A stretch of 64,000 bases of DNA, taken from assembly GCF_001043055.1 (NCBI RefSeq), contig NZ_JYLF01000002.1, positions 124,001 through 188,000 of the forward strand. The letters run 5' to 3'. Both the position numbers and the translations under genes were made by a program. Source of the DNA: Pseudomonas weihenstephanensis. GTDB taxonomy: Bacteria; Pseudomonadota; Gammaproteobacteria; Pseudomonadales; Pseudomonadaceae. Of the stretch, positions 38,116 through 45,622 are shown piece after piece. Under the pieces are notes generated by a model, which was given only the letters and a program-made list of their open reading frames with translations, did not search any database and had not been told where the DNA came from. How positions within the stretch are numbered: the first letter of the stretch is position 1; each line of letters starts with the position of its first letter.

Positions 38116-38190
38116 ATAAAATAACGCAGCGGTGCGCACGCAGATTCAGAGCAGGGCGCAGTCACCTGCATTCTCCACGCTGGAGGCTCC

Positions 38191-39495
38191 ATGAACCTCG
38201 ACTCGCCTATGTCAGCCCTTGATTATCAATCCGGGTTTGGCAACGAATTCAGTAGCGAAGCACTGCCCGGTGCGCTACCTGTCGGTCAAAACTCCCCGCA
38301 AAAAGCCCCTTATGGCCTGTACGCCGAATTGTTATCGGGTACTGCGTTTACCATGACCCGCAGTGAGGCCCGTCGCACCTGGATGTACCGCATTCAGCCG
38401 TCGGCCAATCACCCGGCGTTTGAAAAACTTGAGCGGCAATTGACCGGTGGCTCACTGGGCCAAGTCACACCGAACCGTCTGCGTTGGAATCCGCTGCCAA
38501 TTCCCAGCGAGGCAACGGATTTTGTCGACGGGCTAGTGGGCATGGTCGCTAACAGCAGCGCGCAACATCCTTCAGGGATCAGCATTTATAACTACTGCGC
38601 CAATACGTCGATGCAGCGCGTATTTTTCAACGCCGATGGCGAGTTGCTGATCGTGCCTGAGCAAGGGCGGCTGCGTATCGCCACTGAGTTGGGGCGTATG
38701 GAACTCGGGCCTTTAGAGATCGCGGTGATCCCGCGTGGCATGAAATTTCGTGTCGAGTTACTCGATGCCCAGGCACGCGGTTATGTGGCCGAGAACCACG
38801 GCGCACCCTTGCGCCTGCCGGATCTGGGGCCAATTGGCAGCAATGGTCTGGCCAACCCACGAGACTTTTTGACCCCGGTCGCGCATTACGAAGACCGCCA
38901 GCAACCCACCACGCTGGTGCAAAAGTTCCTTGGCGAACTGTGGGGCTGTGAGCTGGATCATTCGCCGTTGAACGTGGTCGCATGGCATGGCAACAACGTG
39001 CCGTACCTCTATGACCTGCGTCGTTTTAACACCATTGGGACGGTCAGTTTTGACCATCCTGACCCTTCCATTTTTACGGTGTTGACCTCGCCCACCAGCG
39101 TTCCCGGCCTGGCCAACCTCGACTTCGTGATTTTCCCGCCACGCTGGATGGTGGCTGAAAAAACCTTCCGCCCGCCCTGGTTTCACCGCAACTTGATGAA
39201 CGAGTTCATGGGGCTGATTCAGGGCAACTACGACGCCAAGGCCGAAGGCTTTTTGCCAGGCGGCGCTTCGCTGCACAGCTGTATGAGTGCCCACGGCCCG
39301 GACGGCGAAACCTGTAGCAAAGCGATTGCGGCCGAGCTGCAACCGAGCAAAATCGACAACACCATGGCCTTCATGTTTGAAACCAGCCAAGTGTTGCGTC
39401 CCACCCGGTTTGCCCTCGAATGCCCGCAACTGCAACCCCATTACGACGCGTGCTGGGCTTCCTTGCCTGCCACCTTCACCCCGAATCGGAGATAA
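38191..39495 (+). CDS. hmgA: HmgA, homogentisate 1,2-dioxygenase
   Basis: Fe(II) dioxygenase that opens homogentisate to maleylacetoacetate in phenylalanine/tyrosine breakdown. The 434-aa protein carries the iron ligands His332 and Glu338 ([12 protein letters not shown]) and His368 (SAHGPD). It starts with YQSGFGNEF, typical of the family. fahA begins two bases after its stop. Loss of this enzyme gives pyomelanin in pseudomonads (known). Confidence 0.97.
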   Translation: MNLDSPMSALDYQSGFGNEFSSEALPGALPVGQNSPQKAPYGLYAELLSGTAFTMTRSEARRTWMYRIQPSANHPAFEKLERQLTGGSLGQVTPNRLRWNPLPIPSEATDFVDGLVGMVANSSAQHPSGISIYNYCANTSMQRVFFNADGELLIVPEQGRLRIATELGRMELGPLEIAVIPRGMKFRVELLDAQARGYVAENHGAPLRLPDLGPIGSNGLANPRDFLTPVAHYEDRQQPTTLVQKFLGELWGCELDHSPLNVVAWHGNNVPYLYDLRRFNTIGTVSFDHPDPSIFTVLTSPTSVPGLANLDFVIFPPRWMVAEKTFRPPWFHRNLMNEFMGLIQGNYDAKAEGFLPGGASLHSCMSAHGPDGETCSKAIAAELQPSKIDNTMAFMFETSQVLRPTRFALECPQLQPHYDACWASLPATFTPNRR

Positions 39496-39497
39496 GC

Positions 39498-40802
39498 ATG
39501 ACCCAGTCCACTCTCACCCGTAGCTGGATCGCCTCTGCCAACGGCCATACCGATTTCCCTTTGCATAACCTGCCTATGGGCGTGTTCAGCCTCGACGGTT
39601 CGCTGCCGCGCAGCGGCGTCGCGATTGGCGACCACATCTTCGACCTGGAAGCGGCGCTGGCGGCGGGGCTGTTTGAAGGTCAGGCCAAGGTCGCTGTAGA
39701 AGCCACCCTCGGCGGTACGTTGAATACTTACTTTGCTTTGGGGCGCAGTGCCCGCGTTGCCTTGCGCGAGCGCTTGATCGAACTGCTCAGCGAAGGCAGC
39801 ACACTGCGCGGAAAAATCGAGGCCCAAGGCGCCACACTGCTGCCTTTGGCGGCGGACTGCCAACTGCATCTGCCAGCGAAAATTGGTGATTACACCGATT
39901 TTTACGTGGGCATTGAGCATGCAAAAAACGTCGGCAAGCTGTTCCGCCCGGACAACCCGTTGTTGCCCAACTACAAATACGTGCCGATTGGTTATCACGG
40001 CCGGGCTTCAACCATTCGCCCTTCAGGTGTTGAGGTACGTCGCCCTAAAGGCCAGACCTTGCCGGCCGGTCAGACCGAGCCGAGCTTTGGCCCGTGCGCC
40101 CGGTTGGATTACGAGCTGGAGCTGGGCATCTGGATAGGTCAGGGCAATGAGATGGGCGACAGCATTCCCGTGAGTGAAGCGGGCGAGCACATTGCCGGTT
40201 TTTGCCTGCTTAACGACTGGTCGGCACGTGATATTCAGGCGTGGGAATACCAGCCGTTGGGTCCGTTCTTGTCTAAAAGTTTCATCACCACCCTCTCGCC
40301 GTGGGTGGTGAGCGCCGAAGCTCTTGCACCGTTTCGGCGTGCGCAGCCGCCACGTCCAGAAGGTGATCCGCAACCGCTGGCGTACCTGCTCGATCCCGAG
40401 GATCAAGCCAATGGCGCGCTGGATATCGAACTGGAAGTGTTGCTGTTGACCCAAGCCATGCGTGAGCAACAACTGCCCGCGCATCGACTGGGGTTGAGCA
40501 ACAGCCTGAACATGTACTGGACGGCCGCTCAACTGGTCACTCACCACAGCGTCAATGGCTGCCAACTGCAAGCCGGTGACTTGTTTGGTTCGGGCACGTT
40601 GTCGGGGCCACAGCGTTCGCAGCTGGGCAGCCTGTTGGAAATCACAGAAGGTGGCAAACACCCGGTTGAATTGCCGTCTGGCGAGGTGCGTAAATTCCTC
40701 GAAGATGGTGACGAAATCATCCTGCGCGCCCGTTGTGTCCGTGAAGGTTATGCCTCCATCGGCTTCGGCGAATGCCGTGGCACCGTGGTCGCGGCGCGCT
40801 AG
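39498..40802 (+). CDS. fahA: FahA, fumarylacetoacetase (HmgB)
   Basis: Hydrolyses fumarylacetoacetate to fumarate and acetoacetate, the last step of homogentisate breakdown. I chose ATG 39498 (434 aa); an upstream start at 39420 would run into hmgA. The protein has an N-terminal SH3-like domain and a C-terminal FAH catalytic domain with the metal-binding DYTDFYVGIEHA (about 132-143) and DYELELGIWIG. It lies two bases after hmgA and 12 before maiA. Confidence 0.96.
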   Translation: MTQSTLTRSWIASANGHTDFPLHNLPMGVFSLDGSLPRSGVAIGDHIFDLEAALAAGLFEGQAKVAVEATLGGTLNTYFALGRSARVALRERLIELLSEGSTLRGKIEAQGATLLPLAADCQLHLPAKIGDYTDFYVGIEHAKNVGKLFRPDNPLLPNYKYVPIGYHGRASTIRPSGVEVRRPKGQTLPAGQTEPSFGPCARLDYELELGIWIGQGNEMGDSIPVSEAGEHIAGFCLLNDWSARDIQAWEYQPLGPFLSKSFITTLSPWVVSAEALAPFRRAQPPRPEGDPQPLAYLLDPEDQANGALDIELEVLLLTQAMREQQLPAHRLGLSNSLNMYWTAAQLVTHHSVNGCQLQAGDLFGSGTLSGPQRSQLGSLLEITEGGKHPVELPSGEVRKFLEDGDEIILRARCVREGYASIGFGECRGTVVAAR

Positions 40803-40814
40803 AAGGAGCGGGTC

Positions 40815-41453
40815 ATGGAACTCTTTACCTACTACCGCTCGACATCTTCCTACAGGGTACGCATCGCGCTGGCGCTCAAGGGGCTGGATTACCAAACGGT
40901 TGCGGTCAACCTGATCGCGGCCAATGGGGGTGAACACCGTCAACCGCCGTACCTGGCAATAAACCCGCAAGGCCGTGTACCGGCCTTGCGCACCGACAAT
41001 GGCGATGTACTGACCCAATCACCGGCCATCATCGAGTACCTCGAAGAGCAATATCCGCAGGTGCCGTTGTTGTCCAGCGACCTGATAACGCGGGCCCATG
41101 AGCGAGCGGTGGCGAGCCTGATCGGCTGCGACATACACCCGCTGCATAACGTCAGTGTCTTGAATCAATTGCGTGCTTTAGGGCAGGACGAGCCGCAGGT
41201 GGTGCAGTGGATCAGCCACTGGATCACACAGGGGTTGGCAGCCATCGAGCAATTGATTGGCGACAGTGGTTACTGTTTTGGCCCCCAGCCAGGCCTGGCG
41301 GATGTGTATTTGATGCCTCAGTTATATGCGGCCGAACGCTTTAACGTGGTGTTGAGCGCGTATCCGCGAATTTTGCGAGTGGCGCGGTTGGCGCAGGACC
41401 ACCCGGCATTCATCAAGGCACACCCGGCGCGCCAACCCGACACACCGGGTTGA
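40815..41453 (+). CDS. maiA: MaiA, maleylacetoacetate isomerase (HmgC)
   Basis: Zeta-class glutathione-S-transferase-fold enzyme that isomerises maleylacetoacetate to fumarylacetoacetate. The 212-aa protein has the N-terminal YRSTSSYRVRIALALKG (8-24), whose Ser residues stand in the GSH-activating position, and the thioredoxin-fold Pro in NPQGRVPAL (about 50-58). AAGGAG precedes the ATG. It ends the hmgA-fahA-maiA operon. Confidence 0.95.
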   Translation: MELFTYYRSTSSYRVRIALALKGLDYQTVAVNLIAANGGEHRQPPYLAINPQGRVPALRTDNGDVLTQSPAIIEYLEEQYPQVPLLSSDLITRAHERAVASLIGCDIHPLHNVSVLNQLRALGQDEPQVVQWISHWITQGLAAIEQLIGDSGYCFGPQPGLADVYLMPQLYAAERFNVVLSAYPRILRVARLAQDHPAFIKAHPARQPDTPG

Positions 41454-41670
41454 ACGTCGTCAAGATCAAAAGCCTGCCTTGAGCCTGTCCGTTAATCGGG
41501 GGGCTACTTCCAAGGGGGCTTTGCCTCTTTAAAAAGCCAAAGCATTCTCTGTCTTTGCGCAGATATGCCCGAAGTAACGAATGCCACTCAGGCTTATGCC
41601 TGCTCACTTCAACGACTTTTCAGGCGACGCCTATACTGGCGATTACCTGTCACCGTTCGAGGGCTGGATA

Positions 41671-42696
41671 ATGTTTGCTCTCATGCAAAGTGCTCATGTG
41701 GAGTCACTGCACCTCACTGTCGACCCGGTTACGGGTCTAAAAGCCATCATCGCCATTCACAGCAGTCGCCTGGGGCCTGCGCTGGGTGGCTGCCGTTATC
41801 TGGCCTATTCCGATGATGAAAGTGCAGTCACAGACGCTGTCCGCCTGGCGCAAGACATGAGTTATAAGGCGGCGCTGGCGGGTTTGGCTGTGGGTGGCGC
41901 GAAGGCGGTCATCATGCGCGCCCCGCATGTTGAAAGCCGCGCAGCCTTGTTTGAAGCCTTCGGGCGATGTGTTGAACAGCTCGATGGCCGCTACATCACC
42001 GCCATCGACAGCGGTACATCAATGGCCGACATGGACTGCATTGCCCAATACACCCGGCACGTCACCAGCACCACGGCCGCGGGTGATCCTTCTTCGTCCC
42101 ACGCGGCAATGGGCGTTTTTGCGGGCATCCGCAGCACGGCGTCTTCACGCTTGGGCAGTGACAACCTCGAAGGTCTGCGGGTGGCGATACAGGGTTTGGG
42201 CAAGGTGGGATTTGCGCTGGCGCAGCAGTTGCACGCAGCGGGTGCCGAGTTACTGGTCAGCGACACGGACCCCGGTAAGGTGCGGTTGGCGATGGAGCAA
42301 TTGGGCGCACATCCGGTTGCGCCAGAAGCCTTGCTCAGCACGCCGTGTGACATCCTCGCGCCCTGTGGTTTGGGTGGCGTGCTCAATTGGCACAGCGTGG
42401 CGCAACTGCGGTGTTCAGCGGTGGCGGGGTGTGCGAATAACCAGTTGACCAACCTGCAAGTGGCCGACCAACTCGAACGGCGCGGCATTTTGTATGCGCC
42501 TGACTATGTGATCAATTCGGGCGGTCTGATTTACATGGCGCTCACCCATCAAGGCGCGCAACCCGAAGCAATCAACCTGCAACTGTTGCGTATCAGTGAG
42601 CGTCTGACAGGCATTTATGCCCATGCGCAGGCAGAAAAACGCTCACCGGCGCGAGTGTCGGATGAACTGGCGAAAAAGTTGCTGTACGGCGAGTGA
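41671..42696 (+). CDS. ldh: Leucine/phenylalanine-dehydrogenase-like enzyme
   Basis: NAD-dependent amino-acid dehydrogenase of the Glu/Leu/Phe/Val family. From ATG 41671 it is 341 aa; further upstream codons lack homology. Catalytic-type lysines are Lys66 (MSYKAALA) and Lys78 (GGAKAV), and the Rossmann motif GLGKVG is near 177. Position beside the hmg genes is conserved in P. putida, where the gene is called leucine dehydrogenase. Phenylalanine as substrate would fit the pathway but is not shown. Confidence 0.85.
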   Translation: MFALMQSAHVESLHLTVDPVTGLKAIIAIHSSRLGPALGGCRYLAYSDDESAVTDAVRLAQDMSYKAALAGLAVGGAKAVIMRAPHVESRAALFEAFGRCVEQLDGRYITAIDSGTSMADMDCIAQYTRHVTSTTAAGDPSSSHAAMGVFAGIRSTASSRLGSDNLEGLRVAIQGLGKVGFALAQQLHAAGAELLVSDTDPGKVRLAMEQLGAHPVAPEALLSTPCDILAPCGLGGVLNWHSVAQLRCSAVAGCANNQLTNLQVADQLERRGILYAPDYVINSGGLIYMALTHQGAQPEAINLQLLRISERLTGIYAHAQAEKRSPARVSDELAKKLLYGE

Positions 42697-42781
42697 TGCG
42701 CGGCCGTGTCAGCCTATGACGTCAAACAGCCTCCCCTCACAACCTGCGGTTTCCTCTGTTAATGCGCGCTACACCCGTTGG

Positions 42782-43207
42782 TCAGCGCGGCAAGTGCTGT
42801 GATTGGAGTTCAATCGGCCGCTGCGGGCAACGCGTGTCGTCAGCAAAACCGAGGCTCTGGACCGGCTGTTCTTGGTAAAAGGCTTCAAAGGCTTGCAGCC
42901 CCTCATACACGGTTTGCAGTGCTTGTATTTGCTGCATCACGGCCATTTTTTTATCCGCAATGGCCTTGTTTACTACGTCCCACGGTACTGTCTGGTCTGG
43001 CTGGTTTTTAAGAATCGCCTGCATTTCTTTAAGCTTGAAGCCCAGTTGTTGCGCGCATTTGATGAAGGTCAGGCGTTCAACGCTGTGCTCGGTGTACACC
43101 CTGTAGGCCCCCCGGCGTTGTGGGCGGGGTAATAACCCGATGGCTTCATAGTGACGAATGGTTTTGATGGTGGTGCCCGACAACTGAGCGGCTTTGCCGA
43201 TGTACAT
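42782..43207 (-). CDS. MerR-family regulator
   Basis: 141-aa MerR regulator with N-terminal winged helix (YIGKAAQLSGTTIKTIRHYEA; 2-22) and a dimerisation helix near 75-115. No clear metal-binding Cys triplet is visible; the single Cys in CAQQLG (about 51) and CPQ near the end do not form the CueR/ZntR pattern. It lies 36 bp downstream of a quinone-reductase-like gene on the same strand and probably controls it, sensing an organic or redox signal. Confidence 0.87.
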   Translation of the reverse strand: MYIGKAAQLSGTTIKTIRHYEAIGLLPRPQRRGAYRVYTEHSVERLTFIKCAQQLGFKLKEMQAILKNQPDQTVPWDVVNKAIADKKMAVMQQIQALQTVYEGLQAFEAFYQEQPVQSLGFADDTRCPQRPIELQSQHLPR

Positions 43208-43243
43208 GAAAAATCCCTTTCCAATCGAAGCGCCGGGTATCGC

Positions 43244-43819
43244 TTAACGCAATGCCAGGGCGCGGGCGTGTTGCAGCCAAGTCTGTCTTTTTGCGGGGGT
43301 GGAGTCGAGCAGGGGACCGAACGTCAGGGTCGCAAGTGGTTTGATACCGCAAAACGCCAGCGTGGTTTTGCGAATTTGATTCAGGCCGGGCATTCGATAA
43401 ACCCACTTGTAGTACCAGGGCGGGGTGTCCATCGTTACCAGCAAATGGGCCGTGCGACCGGTGAGGAGTTTGGCGGGGAAGGGATTGCCTTTTTGGTATT
43501 TGAAGGCAAAGCCAGGCAGCAGCACGCGATCAAGAAAGCCCTTCAACAGGGCAGGTACACCGCCCCACCAGATGGGGAAAACCAACACCAGGTGCTCGGC
43601 CCAGGTGATGTCGGCTTGCGCATTGAGCAGGTCAGGCTCCAGCGGCTGAACCTGTCGATACCCTTCATGCAGCACAGGATCAAAACGCAACGCCCCAAGG
43701 CGCAGCACGCGTACCTCGTGGCCTGCGCGTGTAGCCGACGCAACATAACAGTCACTCAGTGCGCTACAAAAACTGTGGGCAGAAGGGTGGCCCAGAATCA
43801 CCAGCACTCGCTTGCTCAT
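43244..43819 (-). CDS. NAD(P)H quinone oxidoreductase family (KefF/MdaB-like)
   Basis: 191-aa flavodoxin-2-fold protein from ATG 43819. It has RVLVILGHPSAHSFCSAL (about 3-20) as the FMN/FAD phosphate loop and FPIWWGGVPALLKGFLDRV (about 82-100), the hallmark of DT-diaphorase-type oxidoreductases. It is probably a quinone or nitroaromatic reductase. The MerR regulator follows in the same direction, suggesting an inducible detoxification pair. Confidence 0.88.
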   Translation of the reverse strand: MSKRVLVILGHPSAHSFCSALSDCYVASATRAGHEVRVLRLGALRFDPVLHEGYRQVQPLEPDLLNAQADITWAEHLVLVFPIWWGGVPALLKGFLDRVLLPGFAFKYQKGNPFPAKLLTGRTAHLLVTMDTPPWYYKWVYRMPGLNQIRKTTLAFCGIKPLATLTFGPLLDSTPAKRQTWLQHARALALR

Positions 43820-43897
43820 TAAGACACCAACCACAAAGAGGGTCTTGCAGCGTAGAGCCTGCCCCTAGGGGGAGAGTCAAGCGAGTGCCGTGTGCGA

Positions 43898-44155
43898 TTA
43901 CTCGCTTGCGACCAGCAACTCGGAGAGTGCGTCGGGTTGACTCTTGAACGCCTTGGCAAACACATCGCGGTTTTTCGCCATGTAGATACCAGCTTCTTCA
44001 ACTTGCTGCTCGCTCAAGGACGGCACAGCTTTTTGCAACACTTCAGCCAGCAACTCTGCCAGTTCAAGCATTTTGTCATGACGGTCAGCTTCGGCTTTAT
44101 CCATGAACAAACGCTCCAGATCTCGGCTGCTGCGGTATACCACTTCGACGGCCAT
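43898..44155 (-). CDS. yebG: YebG-family DNA-damage-inducible protein
   Basis: 85-aa protein beginning MAVEVVYRSS, with KAEADRHDKMLELAELLAEVL (19-39) characteristic of YebG, an SOS-induced protein of unknown biochemical role in E. coli. A perfect LexA box lies 42 bp upstream on its own side. Length matches the family (96 aa in E. coli) minus a short tail. It is monocistronic. Confidence 0.9.
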   Translation of the reverse strand: MAVEVVYRSSRDLERLFMDKAEADRHDKMLELAELLAEVLQKAVPSLSEQQVEEAGIYMAKNRDVFAKAFKSQPDALSELLVASE

Positions 44156-44197
44156 TTACCACCTCATATGCCTTCACGATAAGTTGTCTTGCGATTA

Positions 44198-44213
44198 CTG
44201 TATTTATATACAG
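44198..44213 (-). promoter_or_regulatory. LexA box upstream of yebG
   Basis: CTGTATTTATATACAG matches the consensus CTGT-N8-ACAG exactly and with the AT-rich alternating centre of the strongest E. coli boxes. It sits 43 bp before the yebG ATG, so SOS regulation of yebG by LexA is very likely. Confidence 0.93.
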
Positions 44214-44412
44214 CTAAAAGGATAAGCCAATCGCCAGCATTTGAATAGCGGCTTTTTTACTCTAGCTGCAATTGGCGTGTGAAGCGGGGTACACGACGTG
44301 TCTAATAGCGGCCTGCCATCTTCTCATCCGTGGTGCTGGCCTTTTTTCTGCATGCAGAAAGTGTCATGAGCATCGCGGATGATCCGTTCGAGTCGTTTCA
44401 AGGAGCTGCATC

Positions 44413-44913
44413 GTGAAAGTGAATAAAGCCGAAAAGCTACGGCGCCAAGTGCATGAACTGGCTGAGTCGATGGGCAATTTGTTTGTCGAAACCTTCCATT
44501 ACCTGGCGTTGTTCGCCATTGGTGCGGTCACGGCATGGGCTGCCGTGATGGAATTTCTGGGCATGGTGGAGAAGGGCAATATCTCCATCGATGACATCCT
44601 GCTGCTGTTTATCTACCTCGAATTGGGCGCCATGGTCGGGATTTATTTCAAGACCAACCACATGCCGGTGCGCTTCCTGATTTATGTGGCGATCACGGCG
44701 TTGACCCGTTTGCTGATTTCCAACGTGTCGCATCACAACCCGCCAGACATGGGTGTGGTGTATTTGACCGGCGCCATTTTGCTGCTGGCCTTTGCGATTC
44801 TGGTGGTGCGCTATGCCTCGTCGCAGTTCCCGTCGGTGAAGATCGAAAACCCGCACCGCAAGACCGGTGCTGGCTCCGGGGAGCACCCTGAGGTCGAGAA
44901 GGGCGAGCTGTAA
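44413..44913 (+). CDS. psiE: PsiE, phosphate-starvation-inducible membrane protein
   Basis: 166-aa inner-membrane protein with four hydrophobic segments (about 30-50, 60-80, 88-105, 117-138), of the PsiE family. Role is unknown; the E. coli gene responds to phosphate limitation and cAMP. AAGGAG (44399-44404) precedes the ATG. I found no Pho box by eye. The C-terminal tail is short and charged. Confidence 0.87.
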   Translation: MKVNKAEKLRRQVHELAESMGNLFVETFHYLALFAIGAVTAWAAVMEFLGMVEKGNISIDDILLLFIYLELGAMVGIYFKTNHMPVRFLIYVAITALTRLLISNVSHHNPPDMGVVYLTGAILLLAFAILVVRYASSQFPSVKIENPHRKTGAGSGEHPEVEKGEL

Positions 44914-44931
44914 ACCCGGCACAGCAGTACA

Positions 44932-44973
44932 AAAAAGGGCGGGACTACCTGAGTAGTCCCGCCCTTTTTTAGT
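44932..44973. terminator. Bidirectional terminator psiE/hpf
   Basis: AAAAAAGGGCGGGACTAC and GTAGTCCCGCCCTTTTTT form a 15-bp-plus stem around CTGA, with A-run and T-run on either side. It serves both psiE (plus) and the convergent hpf gene (minus). Confidence 0.93.
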
Positions 44974-44990
44974 GCGTCTTGCCAGCTGAA

Positions 44991-45419
44991 TCAGCTGATT
45001 TTGTCGAGTTCTTTTTCTTTTTCCAAAAACTCTTCTTCGAGCAAGTCGTCAGCGCTTTCTTTTAACTCTTCTTCACCAAAACCTTCAGCGGGCAGTTTCG
45101 CCGAAGGTTTGTTTCGCAGTTTGCCAAACAAGTGCTCAAGTGCGTGTTGCAGTTTTTCGGCAGCGCCCTCGATGGCTCGGTATACGGAGTCGGCGTCTTC
45201 AGAGACGATCAGTGGTTGATGACCTTTTGGGCGCGCTTCCATTTTGCAGCGCTTGTCGTTTGGCCCGGACTTGCCACCATTCTCATCACTCAGGAAAACA
45301 TCGACACGTGTGATGTCATCTTCGAAACGGTCGAGCCTCTCTACAACAGTGGTCTTTACCCACTCCTCCAGTCGAACGTCATTGGTGATGTGTGTATCGC
45401 AATGGACCTGGATTTGCAT
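44991..45419 (-). CDS. HPF/RaiA-type ribosome-hibernation factor
   Basis: 142-aa protein with an N-terminal S30AE/HPF beta-alpha domain (1-100; MQIQVHCDTHITND start) and an acidic C-terminal tail from 110. The tail is rich in Glu/Asp and Leu, unlike short HPF (95 aa) and unlike long HPF with its second folded domain. It probably binds the 30S subunit to inhibit translation during stress, like YfiA/RaiA. The classical rpoN-linked hpf is outside the window, so this is a second homologue. Confidence 0.85.
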   Translation of the reverse strand: MQIQVHCDTHITNDVRLEEWVKTTVVERLDRFEDDITRVDVFLSDENGGKSGPNDKRCKMEARPKGHQPLIVSEDADSVYRAIEGAAEKLQHALEHLFGKLRNKPSAKLPAEGFGEEELKESADDLLEEEFLEKEKELDKIS

Positions 45420-45587
45420 AGTGCTTCCCTTATTTCAGCGTGCTCGTGTGAGGTCTGACGGCCTTGAGTGGACAAAGGTTCATCGTCATCGCTCAGTTAC
45501 AGTGTTTGAGCCGATGGACAAATATTTCAAGCTCTATTTTCAGGAAAGATCATATGCCGTGATCGGCGTCAGTCTTCGGTTTGTAGG

Positions 45588-45612
45588 AAAGGCCCGTGGG
45601 TGCGGGCCTTTG
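45588..45612 (-). terminator. Terminator of the first TonB-receptor gene
   Basis: Read on the minus strand, AAAGGCCCGCACCCACGGGCCTTTCC forms a stem of GGCCCG/CGGGCC extended by AAA/TTT, just after the receptor stop. The T-run is short, so efficiency may be moderate. Confidence 0.6.
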
Positions 45613-45622
45613 CCGATTTATA

